Shown here in pieces: positions 46,579-57,487 of a stretch of 64,000 nucleotides of DNA. The position numbers and the translations under genes were made by a program. A model generated the notes under the pieces. It made no database searches and was not told the DNA's origin. It worked only from the letters and a program-made list of their open reading frames with translations. Each line of letters opens with the position of its first letter. Positions within the stretch are counted from its first letter, which is position 1. The DNA is taken from assembly GCA_029851415.1 (NCBI GenBank), contig CM056744.1, positions 116,344,838 through 116,408,837 of the forward strand, in the 5' to 3' direction. The DNA is from Eretmocerus hayati. Taxonomy: Eukaryota > Arthropoda > Insecta > Hymenoptera > Aphelinidae.

Positions 46579-48290
46579 TTTAATATCATTGATTCACATA
46601 AGAGGACCATTCAAATTTGCAACGTGTGATTTGATCAAAAAATCAAATTGATTGACTGCTTGAAGAATCTTCAAAAATTATCTGCTGTGCTGAGACATTA
46701 ATTTGACAATTCATTTATCTTCCGTATAAGTTGCATAAAAAAACGCCTGACACAAAAGGAACCGATCGAACCTAACAAACCAGTCAGAATTGGCAAATCA
46801 CTAAATCGAAACACCTATAGAAGAAAATTCGAGCAAACTCTTTCAATTTCCAATCTAGCCACGGAATCGAAATTCTCTTCTGTGTGCAACGCTCACGATT
46901 ATAACATTACCCCAATTTTCTCTATCTCTGTGTATTCGTTGACAAAATACAAGAGTCCGAATGTATGTCACGTTTCGTATAATACGTATCCCTCGCGTTA
47001 CTGTACACCAAATTCCATCTCTCTGTTTCTCGGGGCTAGGTTCAAACGAACGAAATTCAATATCGAGAGTAACTATTGTGTGACAAAGGAAATCGTCAGA
47101 ATATTTCCCATGCAGTAGCAGCAGTTACCATCATCAACGACGAATAACTATACTACTTGCATCTAAATGTGCGCGACACGTTGCTCTACATTTTCTCGTC
47201 GCCCGCGTACAGAGCTTTCACCCTCTTGAAAATTCAACGTACGACGCGTGAATAACGTCTATACAATAACACAGTAGGTAGCCTATACCAAAAGTACCTC
47301 ATACGAGGTGGAAGTATAGTAAAGGTAGGCCTGCAAGCTCTACTTGCAAGCTTTTGCTTGGGGTTAAAGCTCTGCATAGAAAAGGAGGAGTGGATTGGGG
47401 TGGTGTTCCGCGACGCAAGGTCAGACGGACGCTAGCTCACTAACCGCGATTAAAACACGAAGTGTGGTGAGGTGAGGTTCTCGAGGGCGTCTGGGACCTC
47501 GTTTTTGCCGACGTCTGACTTTTCTCTCGTTCTCCCTTTCTACACTTTCTCTTTGACTGATTCTTGGTTGAGAGTTTGCGTCGTCAACGAAGCAACCCCA
47601 CGGCTGATGATGTGGCCGTGCAAACGAGACGTGCAAAAAAAAATGTGACGAGAGAGTGAGTGAGCGAGAGCTTTTGTATGCGGTCCGTACTCTGAGCTTT
47701 CGGTTGTGCAAGTCTGGAGCTTGCATAAAGCAAAATCTCGAAGCATAATATTCAAATTGATCTACAGAAGTATGTCTTTGAGTGAGAATGTTTAATGATT
47801 GGAAAACATGCATCGCATGATTAATCTGTGTAATTTGTGATCTGAAAACTGGCTGAACGGATCATCTCATGTTCACCTACTGCCCGAAATTAATCATCTA
47901 ATTCAGACACTTGTATTGTATCATATCAATTCGTTTCATTCACTTAGCTTGATACACGGTTATATTATGTATATTCGAAAATGGTGGGATATACGTCAAA
48001 TCGAGCATCAAGTACACCATGAATTACACACAGTTATTAGGTTTCCCGATTGTGGGACGAACATACCAACTCAAGAATATGTTTATCAAAAGAATTTCAA
48101 CCTTGACATGGGTCCGATCGTATCTTTCCTAAAAGAATTCGAGTGAAATTTCACTCGAGGCGTGTTGTTTTTCTCTCCCAACTCGACTTCAAGTGATTTT
48201 TTTTCTCGAAGATCAAGTGGGAATACAACTCTCTTCGAGCATCGAGTATTTTCAAAGAATTGGTCGATCGATTAACCCAAAATCACTCGA
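46579..48290. other. Intergenic, no gene recognised
   Basis: It holds a GC-richer patch at 47190-47700 with a CTGCAAGCTCTACTTGCAAGC inverted motif near 47330. The patch could be a promoter-like region, but no exon could be attached to it. Confidence 0.3.
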
Positions 48291-48307
48291 GGATAGTATG
48301 TTTCTTT

Positions 48308-48399
48308 TATACGTCCATACGTAGAAACAGCGTGTTTCTAGGTCTCCTCGCTTCGCGAGGAGACCTGGAAACAAGCTGTTTCTGCGTACAGACGTATAA
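48308..48399. repeat. Long hairpin 1
   Basis: A near-perfect 92-base inverted repeat. Arms run TTATACGTC..TACG.AGAAACAG to GGTCTCCTCGC around a loop at about 48353, then back. It would form a strong RNA hairpin if transcribed. Confidence 0.75.
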
Positions 48400-48406
48400 A
48401 ACTGCA

Positions 48407-48520
48407 TACGCGTCTCGTGCGGAAACATTTTTCCTTCGGGAAATCCAAGCTGGACGGTGCCATCGCCCACGTCCAGCTCGGTTTCCCGAAGGAAAGAATG
48501 TTTCCAGCACTCGACGCGTA
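48407..48520. mobile_element. Hairpin MITE 2
   Basis: A 114-base palindrome, TACGCGTC...GGAAACATTTTTCC..CGGGAAATC..AGCTGGACG, around a loop near 48465. A related sequence forms the insertion target of the 8.4-kb element: 48930-48988 joined to 57389-57450 keeps the same GTCCAGC..GGTTTCC..AAAGAA..TTTC order. Confidence 0.7.
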
Positions 48521-49564
48521 ATGTACTATTTTTCCCCTTTTTTCACTCGAAAGCGAGTTATTTGACAAGTCACTCAAGCTGAGTGATGAATACCACTCGA
48601 ATTCTATTGAAGAGTCTCTTCCACCAACATTTCATATCTAGTCTTGATTACTATTTTCGCAGAAATTCCCGATATTTGAGGATGATAAGTATACCAATGT
48701 CAAGTTCCAGTCCGTTAAGGTTCTAAATGGATTTCTTGATTTTTCTATGGCAGTATTTTCGAAATTTTAGATAACGAATTGGCCTGCACGAATTACGAAC
48801 CTTTCTGACAAAAATTTCATCGAAATCTTCTACCGGAGAGATCGTTTCTCCCATGTCATGGACCTGACCGACAACTTTGGCAAAAAAATGGATGCGACCC
48901 GAAGTCTAAAATTCAGTCTTTTACAGGTCAGCACGTAGAAATTTTTTTCTTTGCGGAAACCATGCTGGACGTCGGCGAAGCCATTTCTCGAGGGGCATGT
49001 TCCGAAAATGTATAGCTCATACTGTCCGCTGCTTTTTGATGCTTTTTGCTGCTGCGCGATGCTGTCTATTGATGTACGGTGTTTACTGCGAATACTCGGC
49101 AAGGCGCGCAGGCTCGAGTAGAACGGGACAGGTGTGCAGAGCGCAAGACAGCTATAGCCAGCACCGAAAAAGCAGAGCGGAGCATCACCCAGCATCAAAA
49201 AGTATAAGAAAGCAGTGGAAAGCGGAGGTCCACGGAGATGCAGGGGAGTGCGGCGCGGCCGGTGGAGGGGGGCCGCCAGCATTAGCTGCTAGCAGTGGAG
49301 AGCGGTGGGCAGCGCGAAAAAGTATCAAAAAGTATCAGAAATCTATCGGAAGTGTCGCGCAGCCACGAAAAGCTGCGTCGACACACTTTTCTCCTCTCCT
49401 CTTTTCTCTTCGCGCCTCACGCTCCCGCGCACTTGCGGAGCCGTCTATATTTATTGAATACTATTTAATATTGTCTATATCTATAGTTATTCTATAATGG
49501 ATAATTATTGTATATTTTATATCTTATGCTTATATTGTATCTTATGCTTATGGGCGGCAAACCT

Positions 49565-50200
49565 CGAGGCAAATCAACCCGCAAATTCTCCGTTGCTTGA
49601 ACCGGAAGTTCTCTCGGCCAAAAAAAAACCCATAATCTGAGAGGGTGAATTAACCCGCAAGTGCCTGAATGCTCGAACCAAAAGTTGTGACGGGCAAAAA
49701 TTCAACCCAAAACCTAGGAAGGCGAATTAACCCGCAAATGCCCGGATGCTCGGACCAAAAATTGTGTCGGGTAAAAAATTCAACCCAAAACCTAGGAAGG
49801 CGAATTAACCCGCAAATGCCCGGATGCTCGGACCAAAAATTGTGTCGGGTAAAAAATTCAACCCAAAACCTAGGAAGGCGAATCAACCCGCAAATGCCCG
49901 GATGCTCGGACCGGAAGGTCTCTCGGGCGGAAAATTCACCCCGTAACCTAAGAGGGTGAATTAACCCGCAAATGCCCGGATGCTCGGGCCAAAAGTTCTC
50001 TCGGGCGAAAAATTCAACCCAAATCCTAGGAAGGCAAATTAACCCGCAAATGCCTGAATGCTCGGACCGGAAGTTCTGTCGGGGGAAGAATTCACCTCAT
50101 AACTTAAGAGGGTGAATTAACCCGCGAATGCCCGGATGCTCGGACCAAAAGTTGTGCCGGGCAAAAAATTCAACCTGAAACCTAGGAGGGCAAGTTAAAA
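49565..50200. repeat. 78-bp minisatellite in the left arm (8 units)
   Basis: Units begin TTAACCCGCAAATGCC and carry GGATGCTCGGACC, a GTCGGG word and TTCAACC.AAACCTAGGA. Starts near 49578, 49651, 49729, 49807, 49885, 49963, 50041 and 50119 give a steady period of about 78. An exact mirror lies at 56177-56812 in the right arm. Confidence 0.88.
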
Positions 50201-50531
50201 TAACCGGATGCTTAAAGCTCTGTATCTCATTCTCCTTCTGTTCAAAATTGACTCAACTAACTGGGGAAAATAATTTGAAATTTAAACACATTCGATTGTG
50301 AGTTTTATCAGGAATGACTCCAAAACGATGCATTTTACGGGCAAAAGTGCAGAGATCAATTTTGTAGATCTTGAAAAGATGTACAAGTCACCTCTCGTCC
50401 AGTTTTACCGGAAAACCAATATTTCCTAACTCATAATGGAAAAACCGAAAAAATGTCGGAAAAATGCATGTCCTTCTTGTTTATCTGTGCCAACTCCCAA
50501 AATAAACAGCAATAAGTCTTATCAATTTCAA

Positions 50532-50909
50532 TTATTGGGAGTGCCACCTACCATTCAAGCCCAAAACTGGGCGCTTCGAATGAGCCCAGTCACTTAGTGA
50601 ACAAACTATTCTTCCGATTAGATATTTTCTAAGAATCAAAATTTTCCCGCTCTCGGTGTCGATATTGGAATAATATCTTGATATGGACGCTGATTGGATA
50701 TCAACACCTGCTCGATTGGCCGCGGTATAGAAATTGTTAGTCACGCTTACATACTCACAAACACGTACATTCAAGATTTGATTGATGTGTATAATGTTGC
50801 CGTTGGTACTGATTTCGTGTAAACAGTTAGCAGACGTCGCATAACGAACGAGCAAGGTGAGTACTAAGAGTTTACTATTATTGTTTAAAATAATTCCATA
50901 GATGCCCAA
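50532..50909 (-). CDS. Outward-facing open frame in the left arm, 125 aa (hypothetical)
   Basis: Opens with MGIYGIILNNNSKLLVLTLLV, a hydrophobic start that resembles a signal anchor, with no known domain. The identical frame is present in the right arm at 55468-55845 on the plus strand. Since the arms are identical, this does not prove selection. It lies just downstream of the frame 51101-50919 on the same strand, and the two could be exons of one transcript. Function not recognised. Confidence 0.3.
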   Translation of the reverse strand: MGIYGIILNNNSKLLVLTLLVRYATSANCLHEISTNGNIIHINQILNVRVCEYVSVTNNFYTAANRAGVDIQSASISRYYSNIDTESGKILILRKYLIGRIVCSLSDWAHSKRPVLGLNGRWHSQ

Positions 50910-50918
50910 AACATGATT

Positions 50919-51101
50919 TTATATAATAACAAAGTGTTTGCTTCGTCTCCAATCTTTTTTATATGCCAGTCGTTGGCCACACCATTTTGTCACGGGAAAC
51001 ATAAACTTAATACAATTCCGGGCTGCTTGTTCGACGGTCGGTTTCATGCATGCGTATCTGAGAGCTTCCAAAATATCGTTCGGAGTCCTCGTTCTGTGCA
51101 C
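50919..51101 (-). CDS. Outward-facing short frame in the left arm (hypothetical)
   Basis: The frame continues upstream to about 51150 without a stop and encodes RTRTPNDILEALRYACMKPT, then VEQAARNCIKFMF, ending WRRSKHFVII. The composition is protein-like: amphipathic helices with Cys and Lys/Arg. It may be an exon. A duplicate lies at 55276-55458 (+). No family recognised. Confidence 0.35.
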   Translation of the reverse strand: MHRTRTPNDILEALRYACMKPTVEQAARNCIKFMFPVTKWCGQRLAYKKDWRRSKHFVII

Positions 51102-51475
51102 GAGAGAAATCTTAATTTGTCCGTAAATATGCAGTGATGATATATGTATTTTTTAAGAAACGTTGGCCTTGACGGCGCCTCTCTCTCCCTGGCCCATAAT
51201 CGTTGCTTTTCTGGGATAGTTTTGCAACAGACATAACAATCATACCATTCGGAGAAGCTCCTTGTTTTGTGCACGAGAGAAATTATAATTCATACGTACA
51301 AATTGCGACTGTAATCACGTTTAAATATTCTGATTGTGACCACGGAACTTTACTTTCTCAGCGAATACATACATTTTTTCGTCATTCGAGACGTCTCTGA
51401 TAGCTCTTGAATGATGAGAGATGGTGCTGGCAAAATCATTATATAAAAGTCATTATTCCAGGTGCATACGCTAAG

Positions 51476-52583
51476 ATGGCACGTGTGCCAGCTGGACAAG
51501 AAGTTTACTCGATGGACTTGTACCGAGACTCATTGTGGGCGCTAATCGAGAGTCACGTCAAGTTCCCAGTCCATCCATTCTTGAAGAACATTCTGCGTTT
51601 TACTGAACTTGAGCATAGGTCAACCCTGAAGTTTTATAAAGGAGAACACCCAAGGCTGCTCCAATATTTGACCAACTTCATTCGTAGTGGAGCCTATGAA
51701 GCCGCTCTGACTACTCATGTACGGATTAATTTTGCGGAACATCCCGAACTCCTTCAAAATTATTACTCAACGTATCATGGCAAATTGGGAACATTTGAAT
51801 TCACAGCAGGGCAGGCCAACCACTTGGCAATAATCCTGAATCTATTCACGAACGAACCCGCAGAATCTGGTATCAAAAACAAAGTTTGGGAGCTTGTCGA
51901 AAAAAAAAGCTTTCAAGCCGAGAACAACTGTATTTCGAAGACCTCTTGAAGAGATTCAGAATTTCACACCTGAATTCGAAAAAAGTAGAATCCTTAAGAG
52001 TTTATCGAATGAGAATAGGCTGTCAGAATACTCTGACGACATGAAAGATCAACTAAAGGCCATCAGCGTGGGCGTGACATATTCACAAGATAATGGACAG
52101 ATTGAGGCAGAAATTACGTGTCCGACTTGCACAAAGACCATCAAGCTCAACGGTATTTTCTATACTAGGAAAAGAAAGCCATCTCGTCAAGAAACGAAGA
52201 GTGAATGGACATGGAACACCAATAATTTTCACACACATTTTCGAAGGCATGCCCCAGCTGATTTAGCTAAGAAGAAAAAAATTGCCGAGGAAACGCAACA
52301 AAGCAAAGAAACGGTATGCAATAGTGAAGATTCGACCAATGATACGACATCGAATGTCCATGTGGATGATTCAGGAATTTCATCCATCCGATCAAATTTG
52401 CTGGAAGATTCTGCGATAGCTGCCGGATCTATGCAAAACGCAATTAATAGCACTTCTTTCGAGCCAGTTGAGTACCACAATTTTGTCAATGATTCTTCGA
52501 AAACACAACCACATACTTCTTCTCCTCGATCAAAAGATTGTAATCCTGTTCCGATTACTCCATTAGCTTCTTTGAGTGTATAA
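51476..52583 (+). CDS. Gene 1 of the 8.4-kb element: shared N-domain plus zinc finger (frameshifted)
   Basis: ATG 51476 follows an acceptor-like TTATTCCAG. Residues about 12-130 (SLWALIESHVKFPVHPFLKN onward, then FEFTAGQANHLAIILNLF) match the N-terminus of the convergent gene. At a run of nine A (51900-51908) the frame closes after 24 more codons, while a frame entered at 51909 continues to 52583. That second part holds a C2H2/BED-like finger, CPTCTKTIKL and FHTHFRRH (52119-52252), followed by a Lys-rich and then Ser-rich tail. The break may be a mutation, an assembly error or slippage at the A run. The product is presumably a DNA-binding partner of the transposase, which is inferred from the finger and the shared domain. 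Confidence 0.6.
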
Positions 52584-53372
52584 CGAATAAGATGGTATTT
52601 TTAGTCGTTTTCATGCTCGTGACTATAGAATTATATCAGTTATTGTTTTTCACACATTGTTTTTTTCAAACATGATTCAGGAATTGTGAACTTGACCAAA
52701 ATATAGTATGAATCCAATGTAGCATCATCCGTTACGTGATCTTTTGTGCTTTCAAATTTCATAAGATCAACAGCATGCTCGTTTGATTCCTATATGATTA
52801 TTCGATTATTTATTTATTTTGAATACGAGAATCTCTGCCGAGCCTTTGATGTACTTCAAATCTAATTGGCCGTTACCTCGGTCCGTATGATTATTATCGA
52901 TAATTTCAATCAATATCTCTTTGCATAAGCCGACTCATGACTTTAGTTTCGGGACTTTTCACTTTTATTGTGTATTTTGGCACGTGACCAGTCTTTTTTG
53001 TATAGATGTCAGTGTTGGAATTCCCAGAGATGACTATAGGGGCTTGATACTCTATCATTTTGATGTAAGTTACGAGAAGTACTAATAATTTATATGCATG
53101 TTTTTGGCCCGGCATGTGAAGCATACTTCATTGAACTCGAGTGCATAGATATTACGCATAATCAAAAATATATTGCATCGATGTACTATAATGTATACTC
53201 TTTTTACGTTATCTTGTAAGCATGGAAACATACTGTTATCTTAAGAAATCATTTTTTGCTTTCATTTCCAAAAAATAATAGCTGACAGGAGACACTTCTC
53301 TATACCTTTTGGGTGGGTCCTCACTCAGTATGTTACAAGACCAATTATCCTGACCACGATGATGTTTAATCT
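52584..53372. other. Gap between the convergent genes
   Basis: AT-rich sequence containing the 3' ends of both genes. No frame longer than about 70 codons and no repeat is evident. Confidence 0.5.
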
Positions 53373-55052
53373 TCAAATTGGAAGAGACTCTTGTAATATT
53401 ATTTCAATACACCAGTATGTATTTATAGTTATAAAATTGTGAGTGACGGATAAACCCATAGTTTTGGATAAAGATATTCGCCAGAGTCTGAGAAAGAATA
53501 CTGAGTATGCCATGCAATAAAGCCTTTTGAGAGGAGTCAATTTGGTGGAGAGAAACGCGTGCATCACCAAGTTCATGAGCGTTAAATACTCTCTCGTTCC
53601 ACGACTACCAGGCACTTTCTTCAAGAGATTAATTACCCTCACAGTGCACATCTTTCTCGCTGAATCAAAATTCATTTTATCAACATTATTCAAAATTGTT
53701 GGCGTCAAACCATGATTATCCTTACCAAATCTATTCACCAAATACCATAAATGAGAGCTAGATATTGAATAACCGCCAAGGGCCAATACTATGGACTCTT
53801 TCAATAATCTATTGCGTAACTTCGTTAGTATATGGACAAAGTCCTGAAAGAAAATTTTGGGGGGAGTGTATTCTCCCCGGAATCCAAGTATATCAAAAGT
53901 ATGGTCCTCTGTCGTGTTATCAATATGAGATGCTTTTCTCATACCTTTTAAAAGTCGCGGATCGCCGTCAGAAGCGAAACCCTCGACTTTGAAGTCTTGC
54001 TCCAGCACCCCTGTCAAGTATTTCCACCTTTTTTCACAATCGTCGGCGGTGAAACAAGAATCGTCACCGTAAAGTGAAAAGCAATAAAAAGGCGCATCTT
54101 TTTGGAGCGGCTGGATAACGAAAACATATATGTAGATTGCTAGCTTTCCAGTTCGGAAATACTCTTGCAGTGCTCGAAGACTTGTGACTTTGTAATAATT
54201 TGTCTGGGGCATAGCATTTTCATCCTTTGGAGCAACGAGACCAACAAGGAGGTCGTGCCTCGCGTCATATTGTACATCTGGAGTTGCTTTTGTTGCATCT
54301 TCACTGACAAAGATGTGGTCAGTAGTAATGCCCCTTGATTTGACGAAACTTCTGAATCCATTGATGTCACATTCTCCTTCCAGACGGGTGGCTGTGCGTC
54401 CTTTGTAACGACCAATTGTCTCAAGAGATGGTATTGGGAAATTACTTCCAAGCATTTTGTACAGAAAAGCACCTCCAGTGAGATAAATGAACATGCTCAA
54501 CATTTTTAGAGGTTCCTGGAACCGATGATTGTATTTGTTGACTTGGTAATTGTCAACTAGAGATTCGTTGAGCATTCTCAATGCAGTAGAACCAGACTGA
54601 CCATCTTTTCTAACTTCACGATTGAACTCATGCCCCTTGATCAACTCATTGAAAATAACCATTGAACGTTTGATAGACTGCGAATCTGTAGGTGCTTTCC
54701 AAAAATCATCATCTCGATTTTTACATAAATCCAGAATCGACTTCAAGATTCCCATTTCTCCTGCGGTGAACGAGAATTTTTCTGGCTGCGTTGCCCAGTT
54801 CCCGTAGAATCGTATGTTATCACCATCATTGGTACCGATTTCTGAGAACTTACATTTGTACACAGCTCCTCGTGCAAATCTTTCTAGTTCTTCTACCAAA
54901 CTTTGATCGTCGAGTCGTTTGATGTACCTGTGGTTTTCTAAGGCAAGGTGTTTGAAGATGTTCCTCACATGAAGTTTTACAGGCATCCGGATCTCATTTT
55001 CGATAGTTTTCCAAAAATGGGATGTCGTTTCCTCGGCGTCCTGAGCATCCAT
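53373..55052 (-). CDS. Gene 2 of the 8.4-kb element: candidate DDE transposase
   Basis: 559 residues. The ATG at 55052 lies seven bases after an acceptor-like CTATTCCAG. Residues 8-112 are the domain shared with gene 1 (PVKLHVRNIF and FSFTAGEMGILKSILDL). A helical region with LTGGAFLYKMLGSNFP precedes an RNase H-like core. Candidate acidic residues are Asp252 in FVSEDATKA (followed by a VQYDARHDLLVG strand), Asp362 in GFASDGDPRLLKGMR and Glu550 in TYWCIEI. QDFVHILTKLRNRLL lies between the second and third. The protein ends nine residues after CIEI, which may mean a lost C-terminus. I recall similar unnamed proteins in other invertebrate genomes but cannot verify this. No hAT, piggyBac or Tc1 signature. 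Confidence 0.7.
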   Translation of the reverse strand: MDAQDAEETTSHFWKTIENEIRMPVKLHVRNIFKHLALENHRYIKRLDDQSLVEELERFARGAVYKCKFSEIGTNDGDNIRFYGNWATQPEKFSFTAGEMGILKSILDLCKNRDDDFWKAPTDSQSIKRSMVIFNELIKGHEFNREVRKDGQSGSTALRMLNESLVDNYQVNKYNHRFQEPLKMLSMFIYLTGGAFLYKMLGSNFPIPSLETIGRYKGRTATRLEGECDINGFRSFVKSRGITTDHIFVSEDATKATPDVQYDARHDLLVGLVAPKDENAMPQTNYYKVTSLRALQEYFRTGKLAIYIYVFVIQPLQKDAPFYCFSLYGDDSCFTADDCEKRWKYLTGVLEQDFKVEGFASDGDPRLLKGMRKASHIDNTTEDHTFDILGFRGEYTPPKIFFQDFVHILTKLRNRLLKESIVLALGGYSISSSHLWYLVNRFGKDNHGLTPTILNNVDKMNFDSARKMCTVRVINLLKKVPGSRGTREYLTLMNLVMHAFLSTKLTPLKRLYCMAYSVFFLRLWRISLSKTMGLSVTHNFITINTYWCIEIILQESLPI

Positions 55053-55113
55053 TCTTCGCCTGGAATAGTTTTGAGATCATGTTGATGAGAGGGCTAACTG
55101 AAGGCAAGTTACA

Positions 55114-57388
55114 AGCGAGCTTTTCCGAATGAAATGATTGTTATGTCTGTTACAAAACTACCCCAGAAAAGCAACGATTATGGGCCAGGGAGAGAGAGGC
55201 GCCGTCAAGGCCAACGTTTCTTAAAAAATACATATATCATCACTGCATATTTACGGACAAATTAAGATTTCTCTCGTGCACAGAACGAGGACTCCGAACG
55301 ATATTTTGGAAGCTCTCAGATACGCATGCATGAAACCGACCGTCGAACAAGCAGCCCGGAATTGTATTAAGTTTATGTTTCCCGTGACAAAATGGTGTGG
55401 CCAACGACTGGCATATAAAAAAGATTGGAGACGAAGCAAACACTTTGTTATTATATAAAATCATGTTTTGGGCATCTATGGAATTATTTTAAACAATAAT
55501 AGTAAACTCTTAGTACTCACCTTGCTCGTTCGTTATGCGACGTCTGCTAACTGTTTACACGAAATCAGTACCAACGGCAACATTATACACATCAATCAAA
55601 TCTTGAATGTACGTGTTTGTGAGTATGTAAGCGTGACTAACAATTTCTATACCGCGGCCAATCGAGCAGGTGTTGATATCCAATCAGCGTCCATATCAAG
55701 ATATTATTCCAATATCGACACCGAGAGCGGGAAAATTTTGATTCTTAGAAAATATCTAATCGGAAGAATAGTTTGTTCACTAAGTGACTGGGCTCATTCG
55801 AAGCGCCCAGTTTTGGGCTTGAATGGTAGGTGGCACTCCCAATAATTGAAATTGATAAGACTTATTGCTGTTTATTTTGGGAGTTGGCACAGATAAACAA
55901 GAAGGACATGCATTTTTCCGACATTTTTTCGGTTTTTCCATTATGAGTTAGGAAATATTGGTTTTCCGGTAAAACTGGACGAGAGGTGACTTGTACATCT
56001 TTTCAAGATCTACAAAATTGATCTCTGCACTTTTGCCCGTAAAATGCATCGTTTTGGAGTCATTCCTGATAAAACTCACAATCGAATGTGTTTAAATTTC
56101 AAATTATTTTCCCCAGTTAGTTGAGTCAATTTTGAACAGAAGGAGAATGAGATACAGAGCTTTAAGCATCCGGTTATTTTAACTTGCCCTCCTAGGTTTC
56201 AGGTTGAATTTTTTGCCCGGCACAACTTTTGGTCCGAGCATCCGGGCATTCGCGGGTTAATTCACCCTCTTAAGTTATGAGGTGAATTCTTCCCCCGACA
56301 GAACTTCCGGTCCGAGCATTCAGGCATTTGCGGGTTAATTTGCCTTCCTAGGATTTGGGTTGAATTTTTCGCCCGAGAGAACTTTTGGCCCGAGCATCCG
56401 GGCATTTGCGGGTTAATTCACCCTCTTAGGTTACGGGGTGAATTTTCCGCCCGAGAGACCTTCCGGTCCGAGCATCCGGGCATTTGCGGGTTGATTCGCC
56501 TTCCTAGGTTTTGGGTTGAATTTTTTACCCGACACAATTTTTGGTCCGAGCATCCGGGCATTTGCGGGTTAATTCGCCTTCCTAGGTTTTGGGTTGAATT
56601 TTTTACCCGACACAATTTTTGGTCCGAGCATCCGGGCATTTGCGGGTTAATTCGCCTTCCTAGGTTTTGGGTTGAATTTTTGCCCGTCACAACTTTTGGT
56701 TCGAGCATTCAGGCACTTGCGGGTTAATTCACCCTCTCAGATTATGGGTTTTTTTTTGGCCGAGAGAACTTCCGGTTCAAGCAACGGAGAATTTGCGGGT
56801 TGATTTGCCTCGAGGTTTGCCGCCCATAAGCATAAGATACAATATAAGCATAAGATATAAAATATACAATAATTATCCATTATAGAATAACTATAGATAT
56901 AGACAATATTAAATAGTATTCAATAAATATAGACGGCTCCGCAAGTGCGCGGGAGCGTGAGGCGCGAAGAGAAAAGAGGAGAGGAGAAAAGTGTGTCGAC
57001 GCAGCTTTTCGTGGCTGCGCGACACTTCCGATAGATTTCTGATACTTTTTGATACTTTTTCGCGCTGCCCACCGCTCTCCACTGCTAGCAGCTAATGCTG
57101 GCGGCCCCCCTCCACCGGCCGCGCCGCACTCCCCTGCATCTCCGTGGACCTCCGCTTTCCACTGCTTTCTTATACTTTTTGATGCTGGGTGATGCTCCGC
57201 TCTGCTTTTTCGGTGCTGGCTATAGCTGTCTTGCGCTCTGCACACCTGTCCCGTTCTACTCGAGCCTGCGCGCCTTGCCGAGTATTCGCAGTAAACACCG
57301 TACATCAATAGACAGCATCGCGCAGCAGCAAAAAGCATCAAAAAGCAGCGGACAGTATGAGCTATACATTTTCGGAACATGCCCCTCG
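55114..57388 (-). repeat. Right terminal inverted repeat
   Basis: Reverse complement of 48989-51263. It includes the mirrored minisatellite (56177-56812) and duplicate outward frames at 55276-55458 and 55468-55845. Confidence 0.9.
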
Positions 57389-57487
57389 CCATTTCTTCTC
57401 GCGAAGAAAAAATGTTTATAGTACTCCACGAATAGTACACTATTTCTACAATAAGTACTCTCGATTTCAGGAAAGTTCTGCCGGACG

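Larger units (their letters stand above)
48989..51263 (+). repeat. Left terminal inverted repeat
   Basis: Holds, from the outside in, a GC-rich segment (48990-49440), an AT-rich segment, a 78-base minisatellite (49565-50200) and outward-facing open frames at 50532-50909 and 50919-51101. The first mismatch with the right arm is at 51216. Confidence 0.9.
48989..57388. mobile_element. 8.4-kb DNA transposon with about 2.25-kb inverted repeats and two convergent genes
   Basis: The outer ends are CGAGGGGCATGTTCCG (48989) and its reverse complement (ending 57388). They are flanked by a perfect 8-base duplication CCATTTCT (48981-48988 and 57389-57396). Every pair of arm positions I compared adds to 106377, so the arms align without indels. 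They appear identical from 48989 to 51215 and fade out by about 51263/55114. The interior holds two convergent genes with a related N-terminal domain, one with a zinc finger and one with a candidate DDE core. Eight-base duplications occur in hAT, P, Merlin, MuDR and KDZ-type elements. The protein motifs do not look like hAT, so the superfamily is left open. Confidence 0.9.

Noticed and set aside
48830..49497. A 150- to 166-codon frame on each strand of the GC-rich outer arm
   Set aside because: Compositionally biased and overlapping on both strands, and one runs across the transposon boundary. No motif.
49650..49959. Repetitive open frames in the 78-base minisatellite
   Set aside because: Period 78 is a multiple of three, so open frames persist by chance. 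Not considered coding.
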